The notes under the pieces: generated by a model | Told to the model about the DNA's origin: nothing | What the model saw: only the letters and a program-made list of their open reading frames with translations | Database searches by the model: none | Assembly: GCF_040954645.1 (NCBI RefSeq) | Contig: NC_092806.1 | Location: forward strand, 75,580,141 to 75,644,140 | DNA from: Diabrotica undecimpunctata | Taxonomy: Eukaryota > Arthropoda > Insecta > Coleoptera > Chrysomelidae | Length of the DNA: 64,000 nt | Direction: 5' to 3' | Shown: positions 1 through 13,800 of the stretch, piece after piece | Layout of the letters: each line of letters opens with the position of its first letter | How positions within the stretch are numbered: the stretch's first letter is position 1 | Position numbers and translations under genes: made by a program

Positions 1-1535
1 AGCTAAAAATTCAGCAATGCTGATAGATATGATATACATTCACGTTTCTGGAATTTGAAAGACAACGCTCTTCAAAGACAATTTGCTGCTTCCCATTTGG
101 AAAAGTTGGTTACTAAATACAGAAGAACGGTTGAAGGCAGTAACCGCGGTATGAATTTACCTTATTTTTTAACAATACACGGTGTAAAAGTTAAAGTCTA
201 CAAAAAGTTTTTTATGAATACCTTGGATATTGGTGACAAACTTATTAGAACAACTTGGAGAAAATCAGATGGTAAAGGATCTGTGGAAAAGGATAAGAGA
301 GGAAATTTTATGAAACGAGAAACGGTTACTGGACCGGTAAAAAATAAAATAAGAGAGCACATAAATTCTTTCCAAAGGGTAGAATCACATTATTTTGGAG
401 CACAAACTACAAAGGAATACATAGATGGTTCACTTACTTTAGCACAAATGTATCGGTACTACAAACTACAGGAAGAGACTGAAGGAAGGCCTGTGGCTAA
501 AAAATGCACTTACGAGCATATTTTCAAAAGTGAGTTTAACATAACTTTCTTTCAGCAAAAAAAGATCAGTGCGCGGTTTGTGAATCATATAAAAATTCTT
601 GTGTTGAACAGCAAGCTACTCTTGATCAAACTTATAATAAACATATCCAGAATAAAATTAGAAGCAGAGAAGAAAAAGCACAAGATGTAGCAAGAGCAAA
701 ACATGATTCTTAAGTATTGGTAGCTTGTTTTGATTTGCAGGCGATCCTTCCTACACCTTGTGGAGATGTTTCAAGCTTCTACTATAAATGCAGCCTAAAC
801 TACTTCAACTTTACAATTTTTTAAATGGTACAAAACAGTGGTTACTGTTACTTTTGGCACGAGGCTATCGCTAACCGCGGCTCAAACGGAATAGCTACGT
901 GACTGTTTGATTATCTTTCAACTCATTGTAATGATAAAGACGTTATATTTTATAGTGACAATTGTGTTAAGTAAAATAAAAATAAATTTATAGTTACCAT
1001 GTATCTCTATGCAATTGCAAAAATTAATATTAAATCAATCACACATAAATTGTTAACATTGGGACATACCCAAAATGAAGGGGACGCCATGCACGCAACT
1101 ATTGAGAGGCAAAAGAAGAAAATATGTACTTAAAACAGGTCCCATTTATGTTCCTGCATTATTGCCTGTCATCATAAGATCTGCAAAAAAGAGGGAAATC
1201 CTTACAATGTAAAGGAAATGTCAACAGAAGACTTTTATGACTTTAAGGATCTCAATTCAAAACTTGGAGGAAATTTTACAAAGAATAAAAAAGATGAAAA
1301 GGTAGTCTGGAATGATATCCAAGTTATTAAAGTTGTCAAAAGCAATTCTGGAAATTTCATTTTAAAGCATCGACAAGGGGGCGCTCAGCAACTTTGGAAG
1401 CAGTAATCGATTTAAAAAAGCCAACATCGATATCCTCAAAAACAAAGCAACACCTTTTGGAACTGTGCAATAAAAACTTAATAATACCTGTTCATCACAA
1501 TTTTTATGAGGACTTGGTTAATAGTAATTAAAAAA
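1..1535 (+). pseudogene. Decayed gene with DUF7869-like domain
   Basis: This is a degenerate coding region spread over all three plus frames. The first open stretch (from about position 7 to 690) resembles the N-terminal half of a family that is abundant and often multi-copy in insect genomes, with the run REHINSFQRVESHYFGAQTT followed by TLAQMYRYYK and a KKCTYEHIF segment. A one-base slip in the A-run at about 554-561 moves the following cysteine stretch (DQCAVCESYK) into another frame. Further on, phase-shifted pieces read FYSDNC, GHTQNEGDAMHATIE and VKEMSTEDFYDF, which I recognise as the DUF7869 domain. The last piece (about 1440-1530) reads LLELCNKNLIIP and ends at a stop. Several stops and frame changes make it non-functional. 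Function of the family is unknown to me; it may itself be transposon-borne. The family assignment is recalled, not searched. Confidence 0.7.
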
Positions 1536-1891
1536 ATGTTTGTACACACTTGTAATAATAATAATAAAAATATTTTTGTAAGAACTAGTTGATATTATGG
1601 TGCCGCCGTATCTCCTAGGTATCGTTTTATCCATGACTTTCTTCACAATGCAATATCGCCATAACTATCAAAATACAATTAACGTTTTATTTTTAATAAA
1701 TTCTTAATTCTTCTTTTTAATAAATAAGATCCAGCGAATAACTTTATAATTTGCTAACTGAATTGTAATTTTCAAGCCAGTCATTCTAAAAATAAATTAT
1801 TTACAAGGCATAACTCGTTTGTTACAGAACGTTTTGCTCATTTCTCGAAATTATTGTATTTTGCACTTGTGGCTCTATTGAACTAGGTGTG

Positions 1892-1893
<2 letters not shown>
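1536..1893. other. AT-rich stretch, nothing recognised
   Basis: No open frame, repeat or RNA gene could be supported here. The stretch is AT-rich with several AATAAA-like hexamers and leads into a TA microsatellite. Confidence 0.5.
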
Positions 1894-1959
<66 letters not shown>

Positions 1960-1981
1960 TATATATATATATATATATATG

Positions 1982-2064
<83 letters not shown>
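1894..2064. repeat. (TA)n microsatellite
   Basis: Near-pure TA dinucleotide array with a few interruptions (for example tatacata and atgttata). It abuts the 3' end of the Helitron fragment. Confidence 0.97.
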
Positions 2065-2065
<1 letters not shown>

Positions 2066-2520
2066 CTAATCCGGCCACGCTTTGCTGTGGTTTGGTTATT
2101 ATACGACTAATATTATGTTTAATTTATCTAACTGAGTTAAGTAAATATCATGAAATCCGTGATGGCAATTTAAAGATTCTTTTGGATAATTTACGGCTTC
2201 GTGTTCATTAATACTGTCGACTAATTTAAAAGATATCAGATCACCTGGTAACAACTGTTGAATCTGTAAGTTAAGCTCGTTAACGTCAATATTTTTCGCC
2301 GCCCAAATTGCACAATCAATGAGCCAACTATAATTCAAGTAATTATTCAGTATAGCCGGGACGACACTTACAATTAATTGATGTTTGGTCTCATCAAAAG
2401 TGCAGAAATTATCTAGAAGTTTGATGTATTGTGTATTTGGATGCAGTTTTACTTTACCGTTTCCAATGTTTAGCAAATGTTTGGAAAATATTTGTACCGG
2501 TATATCATTTTGCACTCGTA
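2064..2520 (-). mobile_element. Helitron fragment: helicase end plus 3' terminus
   Basis: On the minus strand a 138-codon frame (2515-2099) matches part of the Pif1-type helicase domain of Helitron Rep/Hel proteins: IGNGKVKLHPNTQYIKL, then a WAAKN-VDVNELN-like run and LQIQQLLPGDLISFKLVDS. In the family the protein continues with a conserved C-terminal part. Here the similarity stops after about YPKESLN and runs quickly into a short hairpin (CCAC, 8-nt loop, GTGG at 2090-2075) followed by GCCGGATTAGCTA, which looks like a Helitron 3' terminus. So this is an internally deleted relic, with the helicase fused to its own 3' end. Upstream on the minus strand a one-base shift separates LT-K from VRVQND. 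The Helitron identity is strong; the exact last base (CTRR rule, here CTAT) is uncertain. Confidence 0.75.
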
Positions 2521-2750
2521 CTCTTAATGGTTAAACGAATTACATCACTGCAACCATTATACTTCTTTTTTTAATTTTACATATTACATTTTGTAGTATG
2601 TTCCGCAATATATGGAATAGCTAACACTCTTAGCGTTTTCATTTTCTCCCCTTATCTGATTGATATCTTTAAGAGTTACAGTGTGAAAGAGATTTCACCT
2701 CATTCCATTTGTTCTTCACTGCTTCTTATTGATTTTGTCAGTCGTTGCTC

Positions 2751-2756
<6 letters not shown>
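2521..2756. other. Unassigned AT-rich stretch
   Basis: Apart from possible out-of-frame Helitron helicase codons just above 2520, nothing recognisable is present. Confidence 0.4.
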
Positions 2757-2835
<79 letters not shown>

Positions 2836-2843
2836 CCAAATAT

Positions 2844-2898
<55 letters not shown>

Positions 2899-2906
2899 CC
2901 AAATAT

Positions 2907-2975
<69 letters not shown>
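2757..2975. repeat. Compound (TA)n microsatellite
   Basis: TA array interrupted twice by the same segment, tatataccaaatattgata (near 2830 and 2895). An inverted copy (tatcaatatttggtata) stands on the other side of the pogo element at about 4415-4432. The array was split by that insertion. Confidence 0.95.
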
Positions 2976-4420
<1,445 letters not shown>

Positions 4421-4466
4421 ATATTTGGTATATCAATAATAAATGGAGGAATAAATCCAATAACAT

Positions 4467-4680
4467 TTATTTATTTATAATCTTGTTTACAATATTATTA
4501 AATTCTTTAGATAATGGTGAGTCAGGAAACTCTTTAATGCAACATTTTCCCAGCAATTCTCCAACTTGTGGGTCGATTGGCAGAGTACCCAATAAAGGAA
4601 TTTCCGTAAGTTCCGCTAGGGATTCTCCTCCACCTTTACTGAATATATTCGTACAATCAGAACAATGTGGACAAACAAAC
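4467..4680 (-). CDS. NUBP2: NUBP2 last coding exon (Fe-S scaffold ATPase)
   Basis: Final coding exon of the cytosolic iron-sulfur cluster assembly factor NUBP2 (yeast Cfd1), which forms a scaffold with NUBP1/Nbp35 for building 4Fe-4S clusters in the cytosol. The exon encodes [18 protein letters not shown], holding the family CPHC motif whose cysteines bind the bridging cluster, then [18 protein letters not shown] and a short C-terminal tail ending in TAA at 4469-4467. The acceptor is a T-rich tract plus AG at 4682-4681, and the first base (G) completes the Gly codon left by the exon at 21435-21606. An AATAAA overlaps the stop codon. Intron upstream is about 16.8 kb. Identification is from family knowledge, and the exon looks undamaged. 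Confidence 0.93.
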
Positions 4681-4811
4681 CTAAAAAAAAAAAAATATAT
4701 AACGTTCGTTCGTTATAATTCAAATAATTTATAGGGAAATTGTTCATTATTTCTTTCTATTTTATTTTTACCTTCGGTTTCACCGATCAATAGAAGTTAG
4801 TGTGCTACCTG

Positions 4812-4816
<5 letters not shown>

Positions 4817-4892
<76 letters not shown>
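4817..4892. repeat. (TA)n microsatellite
   Basis: TA array directly left of gypsy element 1; the array resumes at 10435 on its other side. Confidence 0.96.
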
Positions 4893-4896
<4 letters not shown>

Positions 4897-5042
4897 ATGA
4901 TGTGTTTTTTTGTTTGAATGATGAGCAATGAGTATTTTTAATAATATAGGGTTTTTATCGCGGTTCTCAAAGAATTAGTTTGTAAGTACTTTTTTAAATT
5001 ATCTTTATTATAACTATTATGGAACACACATATATATCTAAC
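4893..5042 (-). repeat. Truncated 3' LTR of gypsy element 1
   Basis: About 150 bp nearly identical to 8971-9125: starts tgttatgatg, shares gatgagcaatgagtattt and ggtttttatcgcggttctc. It lacks a 6-bp ATATAA-type duplication seen in the 5' copy and breaks off at atatatatctaa, where pol sequence begins. Confidence 0.88.
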
Positions 5043-7140
5043 CTTGATAAAGCATCTGCCACTATATTGGATTTTCCAGAAATGTATTTGATTTCAAAGC
5101 AGTATTCACTAAGTATTAGACTCCACCGATGTATTCTACTGTTTCCATATTTGTTATTTAATATAGACGTTAAAGCTTGGTGATCTGTTTCTATTGTAAA
5201 TTCATTACCCAACAAATAAAATCTTAATTTTGTGACACAGTGTATTATACTTGCTAGTTCTAATTCTGAAACTGAGTAACCCTTTTCATGTGGCTTTGTA
5301 ATTCTTGAAATGAATTGTATTGGGTATTCGACCCCATCATGTATTTGTAATAATACCCCTGATAATCTCTCTATTGATGCATCTGTTCTTAATATGAATG
5401 GCTGTGTGTAGTCAGGATAGTATATTTTCAAATTTGACAGAAAAATGTTTTTAATCTCTTGGAATGCTAGTTCTCTTCTCTGATCCCATCTCCATTTTAC
5501 ACCTTTTCTCAGTAGTTCAAGTAATGGAATTTCTTTTATACTTAGATCTGGTATCATCCTTTTATAATAATTAATTATTCCAATGAATCCTCTTAAAGTT
5601 CTTAAATTGTGTGGTGTTTTATATTCCTGAATGACTTGTGTCCGTTCTGGATCCATTTCGATTCCCTTAGTATTAAGTTTATAACCTAAATATATTACTT
5701 CTTTTTGAAAAAATGTACATTTTTCTTGATTTATTTTTAGTCCAACTTTGTCTAATCTATTTATTATAATTTTTAGGTGTTTCTCATGATCTTCAGCCGT
5801 TTTAGAAAAAATTAAGATATCATCAATGTAGTGAATTACAAAATGTTCATATTGATCCAAAATATCATGAAGACATCTACATAGAGCACTGCAAGATGAT
5901 TGAAGTCCAAATGGTACTACTTTGAATTGATATACTACTCCATCTATCTGAAATCCTGTATACTGTCTACTTTTTCTTTCTAGAGGTATTAACTAGAAAC
6001 TATGCTGTAAATCGATTTTAGTGAAAAATGACATTCCTGTAATTCTTCCTAATATTCTATCTATACTCATTGGTGCTTCAAATTGCTTTTCAGTAATCTT
6101 GTTAATATTCCTTGCATCCAAACATAACCTGATTTCACCTGATCTTTTTCGTACTACTACTATGGGGTTAATAAAACGTGTGTCTGCCTTCTCAATGATC
6201 CCATCTTCTAACATATTATTAATTGTTTTGTTTACTTCTTCTCTGTATTTATATGGTATTGGGTATGATTTTGTTTTAAAATCTTTTTCTTCTTTAACTT
6301 TTATACTATGGATATAATTTTGTGCAATTCTATTTTCTTTATTGACAAGTCCCTTGTGTTGCTGCAATATGGAAATGACTATTGATTTATATTCTTCAGG
6401 GCAATTTAAAACTTTTATCACATCTTCTTCTTTACAAATAACATTATTCTTCATTATGTACTCATTATTCCTTGCTTCCAATTTTACGCACTCCGCCTCG
6501 TAGGCATCCATCTGCTTAAAATTTCCATTCCTTAAATATTCACTACAATAATTATTCTTTACATTCTTTTGGGACATTTCCCTATCATCAAAATACATTT
6601 CTTCTTCATAAACATCATTATTTTCTTTTAATAATATCCTATCAACTCTTATTCCTTCTTCTACCTCATCTTTCTGCATAAATTTAATTATTTGCCCTTC
6701 CAAAGTTACCATTTTTTCTTCAAAATCTATCTTTACTTTCTTCTTTTCCAATTCATCATTTCCCATTAATATATCAACACATAAATCCTTGACAATAAAT
6801 CCTTGCATATTAATTTCTTTATTAAGAATATTAATTTTAAAATTGGCTAGTTTATCAATTTCACCCAACTTCTTATTATTTGCACCAATAATTTTAATTT
6901 TTGGAATCTTTATTATATCTGATAGTTTTAATGTATTAAAAATAAAATTCTCCGAGACTAATGTACTTTCTGAACCAGTATCTATAATAATTTTAATCAT
7001 TTTATTTTTGGCCAAAGCATTTATATAAATTAAATTAATAGATTCAATAATTTTCTCTTCATCTAAAGAAATAAATTCAGAAGGTTTTTCATAATAGCAA
7101 TGGCCTAACTTGTAATTCAGAAAGTTTACTGCACAAAATT
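4994..7140 (-). pseudogene. Gypsy element 1 pol: protease, RT, RNase H
   Basis: Pol frame lies in the -1 frame relative to gag and is open from the gag end downwards. The protease has the active-site DTGSES (about 6975). RT follows with the conserved LCLDARNINKIT and FFTKIDL blocks, YIDDIL (about 5820) as the catalytic motif, and then FLGYKL-like and RGFIGIINYYKR. RNase H shows LRTDAS, ELELA and ETDHQAL. A single in-frame TAG (5993-5991), replacing a probable Trp codon after LQHSF, splits the frame; downstream reading continues in the same frame. Integrase is absent because of the deletion at about 5040. The protein is therefore doubly inactive: truncated and interrupted. Confidence 0.85.
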
Positions 7141-8826
7141 TTGATTATTAGAATTGTCAGATTGTATCTGACCACTTGGATCTGATGTCCTATGTCTTTC
7201 CCTACTATGACTTCTACTCACATTTTCTTGCCTTGTACTATTTCGTTCCCTGTCTTCGCAGCTTCTATTCCTTCGAACACAATTTACCTGTCTGTTATAG
7301 TTAGGTCGCTCTGTATTTCTTCTATTGTTAAAATCTTGTCTATTATTATTAGTACTGTTATTAAAATGTTGTCTATTATAACTAGTATTGTTATTACAAT
7401 TTTGTCTAATTTGATTACTGTTATTATTATTAAAATTTTGTAAATTATTACCATACCTAGTATTATTGTTATATGATTGTCTATATTGTTGATTATCATT
7501 TTTATTATATTGAAAGTTATTATTGTTTTTTCTGTTGTTAGTATTACTTGTCATATTGCCTCTTTGTATTCTTTGAATAAAATTAATAAAACTATCTATT
7601 GTTTGAATATTTTGTACAGTTACTGTTTGCACAACATCAACATCAAAATGTCTAGATACATTTAAGACTGTTTCATCCTCTCTAAGTGGTGGTTCTAAAT
7701 ATTTTGCAACTGTTATCAGTTTTAATGCATAATCTACCATATTTGATTTTAAATTGTGATTATACTTTCCAAAATATAGAATTTCTCTAAACTTGGCTTG
7801 CTCTAATTCACCCCAATAATAATTTAAAAATTTATTTTCAAATGTTTGAAAATTATCTAAATCATTCTCAATACTAGCAAACCGAGTTGCTGCATTGTCA
7901 TTTAATGTCATTCTAATATAATCTTTAATATCATTAATATTATTCACAAATCTTAATTTATGTTTTAAACTATTTATGTATACTCTAGGATGCAAATTTT
8001 TTATATTACCAGAGAATTTAATCCCAGTCTCATTTGTTAAATTTAAGTAAGGTCTTCCTATGTCTCTCATTTGTGAAATATCATCTATTCTCTGTTCCAC
8101 ATTTCTTATTTGATTATTATTTATTTGGATATTTTGTTGTATATCATCTAATTTTTCTTCTGTGTTTCTCCTGTCTTCGTTAATTTTTACTTCTAAGTTA
8201 CATTTCTGTAACTCTATTTTCTGTTCTATATCTATCTTATTATCTTGAATAATCCTCTTTACTTCTGTCCTCTCATTTTCTATCCTTTTCTTGTAGTCAT
8301 TCCGTATAATTTTTATTTCATTTGCTACTTTTTTCTCTGCAGCTTCAAGTTTTTTATCCATTTGTTTTTCTATTTGTTTTACAATTTTATTATTATTATC
8401 TTCTATTTTCTTTTCTAATTTTCTATAATTCTCTTCTAATTTCTGTTCCATTTTTTTCATGTCTTCTTTGACTTCTTTTGAATTCTCTTCCAATTTTTTT
8501 ATGTCTTCTTTGACTTGTTTTGAATTCTCTTCCAATTTTTTTATGTTTTCTTTGACTTCTTTTGAATTCTCTTCCAATTTTTTTATGTCTTCTTTGATTT
8601 CTTTTGAATTCTCTTCCATTTTTTTCGTATTCTCTTCCATTGTCTTGTTCATCTGCATCATTAATGACATCAAAGCTGCCATATTGACATTTTCCTCTCT
8701 TTCTGGATTCATTTCTGCAGTATCTTGTGGAGCTTGAACTAAACTCTCCTCTTGTATAGGTTGTGTTTCTACTTCCACATCTTCTTCATTCTTTTTGCTT
8801 CTTGTACCTTTCTTTCCTTGAGACAT
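7126..8826 (-). CDS. Gypsy element 1 Gag-like protein
   Basis: Intact 566-codon frame. Residues about 60-260 are a long charged coiled coil, including a 14-residue unit (KKLEENSKEVKED-type) repeated four times and encoded by 42-bp tandem DNA repeats at about 8459-8630. The middle part (about 270-430) has retrotransposon capsid-like features (RVYINSLKHKLRF and YYWGELEQAKFREILYFG). The C-terminal 130 residues are rich in Asn, Gln and Arg with no CCHC zinc knuckle. It ends shortly before pol, and a slippery heptamer sits two codons ahead of its stop. It should form the particle shell and bind the element RNA. The start ATG is the first in the frame, about 145 bp after the LTR. Confidence 0.8.
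   Translation of the reverse strand: MSQGKKGTRSKKNEEDVEVETQPIQEESLVQAPQDTAEMNPEREENVNMAALMSLMMQMNKTMEENTKKMEENSKEIKEDIKKLEENSKEVKENIKKLEENSKQVKEDIKKLEENSKEVKEDMKKMEQKLEENYRKLEKKIEDNNNKIVKQIEKQMDKKLEAAEKKVANEIKIIRNDYKKRIENERTEVKRIIQDNKIDIEQKIELQKCNLEVKINEDRRNTEEKLDDIQQNIQINNNQIRNVEQRIDDISQMRDIGRPYLNLTNETGIKFSGNIKNLHPRVYINSLKHKLRFVNNINDIKDYIRMTLNDNAATRFASIENDLDNFQTFENKFLNYYWGELEQAKFREILYFGKYNHNLKSNMVDYALKLITVAKYLEPPLREDETVLNVSRHFDVDVVQTVTVQNIQTIDSFINFIQRIQRGNMTSNTNNRKNNNNFQYNKNDNQQYRQSYNNNTRYGNNLQNFNNNNSNQIRQNCNNNTSYNRQHFNNSTNNNRQDFNNRRNTERPNYNRQVNCVRRNRSCEDRERNSTRQENVSRSHSRERHRTSDPSGQIQSDNSNNQNFVQ
7135..7141 (-). promoter_or_regulatory. Candidate -1 ribosomal frameshift heptamer
   Basis: Read in the gag frame the sequence is A AAT TTT, fitting the XXXYYYZ slip pattern (RSV uses A AAU UUA). 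The pol frame is exactly -1 to gag and open here, so slipping would give a Gag-Pol fusion. Confidence 0.55.
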
Positions 8827-8944
8827 TTTGAGACTTTACTTGTTCAAATATAATTAAAAATAAAATCTATAATTTTTCCTTTCTACTGATGATTAATTTA
8901 ATTATATGAGAGCACTTATCTTCCCAAACTAATTCTTTTAAATA

Positions 8945-8970
8945 GAGAGCCACCGCGTTGGGTGCCAAAT
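8945..8970 (-). other. Primer-binding-site-like segment, gypsy element 1
   Basis: Immediately inside the 5' LTR the minus strand reads atttggcacccaacgcggtg. Position and the TGGCNCC start suit a tRNA primer binding site; I cannot name the tRNA. Confidence 0.5.
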
Positions 8971-10858
<1,888 letters not shown>

Positions 10859-10859
10859 A

Positions 10860-13800
10860 TCAATAAGGTTCTAAAAGAAGTTGAAAAGTGTTATCGTTTT
10901 AACTGCCTCAGGTACGGACGTACTGGAAGTTAATGCAAGAACAGAGCTAGGTGTGACAAATGCAGTGTATCTCCAATACCAAAGATTGCCAAAAAGCCGA
11001 ATTTATTCCAAAATGCTTTAATTGTGAGTGCGACCATTTCACTACCAATCCAAATGTGTGTTCAGAATTTAAACGACAAAAACTCATTAAAGACGCAATG
11101 CCAAACAATAATATTACTTATCAGGATAAGAACAAACAATTTACCATACAAGTCTTTCTACCACTACAAGGACAAACTTATCCTGTCAAAAACCTTTTCT
11201 CCATTAAATCCTAGTAACGTCACATCAATACAATTTCGTCACACCCAATGCATGGGTAACAAGAAACAATTATTTCCTTAATAATAGTACAAATAGCATA
11301 AATATGCCAAATAATAAAAAAAAGAGACCAACTAACCCAGATCCAATAACCAGGGAATTATATCTTCTCCTAGATATGAACAACCTAGGAAAGGAATATT
11401 AAATAGCAATAAGAGTAACATTAGTAATCAATTGGCTTCATCCTTCTCAGACTTAAGTAGGTATGATAAATCCAAATTAGCGTAAATAAAAGATGTCATA
11501 CTCAGTTAAATCATCTTTAGATGATTTACCAGATTAAGACAAATACACCACTGCATTGATATCCGAGACCTGGTTTAAACCAGAAAAATATTATAATTTC
11601 AAATGTTCTAATAATATCCGCTGTGACTGTGACGACAAACATGGCGAAGCAACCATTTTATTAAACTCACATTTAATTTATCAAGAAATTTCAATTTCAA
11701 CAGTAATCAGTTTTGATCATGATTGTATTTTAGTTAACATTCCCCATACCAATAAAAAAATATTATACTTAGTTTCAAAATATGTTAAACCAAGATCTCG
11801 AATATCAATTGCAACCGTGGATAAATTTTCTGGAACAAATTCCCAAGCCTTTTATAATTGGAGGCGATTTGAATGCTCATAATTTAGTTTGAAATTGAGA
11901 ATATTAAGATGTATATGGTAGAGTTCTCTTGAAAGCAAACGTACACTGTAATTTAATCATTTTAAATGACGGATCACCTACATTAGTGAATAGTAAGAAA
12001 TCAGCTATGGACTTGTCCCTGTGCCCTCATAACCTAGTACAACACATTACATGGTCTAACTTTAGAAAAGATTCTAAAGCTACCCTTACATATTAAATGT
12101 AGAAATGACGCCCCTCCTATACAAATTCAATAAGTAAAGCATAATATCATTAACGGGTATTATTGACAATATTAACAAGGCTGTGATGAAAGCAATTCCT
12201 TTAAGCTCTTCAAACTCTGAAAAACGTAATCACTGTTAGAAAGAGTGGTGGAACGAAACCTGTAACATAGCTGCTAAAGCAAGGAAACAAGCTTTCCTAT
12301 GCTACGGGAAGAAACCAAAAGGAAAAGCTGGATTAGTTACTGTCAAAATCTAAATCAAAACACCCCAATTAAAGAAGTGTGGAATAAAGTAAACCAATAA
12401 AAAATCGTAAACAAATAGGCGTCCAATAAATCCTGAAGATGACTGGGTGAACTTCACGTTAAAATCACCCCCCCCCCTCATGGATAGAAAATGATGTTAC
12501 CCACCAAATAACCACCGTTTACAAAAGCACTTATCATCGGTATTTTACTTATGGGAACTTGAACAATGCTTTAAATTAACAAACAATAAATCTCCTGTTA
12601 TGGATAATATCTCATGCAGTATGTTAGATAAAATGTCCTTAGCACATAAAAAAGCTATATTAGAGTTATTCAATTCAATTTGGACCAACAGAATCATTTT
12701 TCCAACAATGTGGAGAGAGTATATCGTAAAAACTTGAAAAATCGGATGAAAATGCAAATTCACACCCATAGCTTTAGCATCATGTTTATTTAACACTCTG
12801 GGAGACAACTCAATATTGGTTGGAAAAGGAAAACATTCAACCCGATTCACAATATGCCTTCAGAAAGGGTAGTACTTCTCTAGAGCCTCTTACAATACTA
12901 GTTACTGATGTCTACTTAGGATTTACTCAAAAACACAATCTTTTAGCCTTATTTTTGGATATACCTTCAGCATGATAACGTCCAGTTAAATATTGTAGAA
13001 GAGAAGCTCATCAATATTGGGCTACCAACTTCTTTCACCAATTTGATTAGATCAACTTACTCAAATCGATCATTTCTTTAATAATTAATCAACAAATTAA
13101 GCTTCAAGAATCTGCAGATGTGGGTTACCAGAAGGTAGTATTCTGCGTCCAACCCTTTATGTCTCTATACAATGAATTTAGAGATTATTTCCAAAAATCT
13201 AAAATTATTCAATACACCGACGACGTCGTCATTTACACCAGTGAATAAACAGAGGAAAAATATATACAAAATATTACCACTGAATTTAGCAAAATTCAAA
13301 AATGGTTACGTGTATATTCCTAATACATGTATATTCTCTAGAAAAAGAAATATCTATCCAAACAAATAACAATAAAAAAATGTAAATTATCTATTAGTCA
13401 TTCTGTGAAATACTTTAGCCTACAACTAGATAGAAAACTACTATGAAAGATTGCATTCAACAAATTATCAAAAAAAAAAAAAATAATAATAATTCTATAA
13501 ATATTCTCAGAGACTTTGCAAAACGAAGTGGGGGCAGATCTAAACACTGCTTTTACAAAACAATGATACGATCCATAATAGATTATAGCAGTCAACTGTA
13601 TGGAACTGCAACATATACTCATTTAAACAAAATTGAAGCACTACAAAATAAATGTCTAAGAATATGTTTAGGGCACCTTAAATCAACACCTATTAATAGA
13701 ATTATTCTTAATAGATATTGGCATTCTAAGAAAACTCCTCTTATAGTAGAAAGTTTCACAGAAATAGCTAACACAGTACATAGCTAACAGGAGTACTTTA

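Noticed and set aside
1887..2069. Tyr/Ile repeat peptides from TA arrays (also at 2729, 4256, 10407, 33782, 56601)
   Set aside because: Translations of (TA)n microsatellites, not proteins.
4483..4734. Plus-strand 83-codon frame
   Set aside because: Antisense shadow of the last NUBP2 exon.
6021..6317. Plus-strand frames over gypsy element 1 (also at 6789, 7192, 7477, 8459)
   Set aside because: Antisense shadows of pol and gag repeats.
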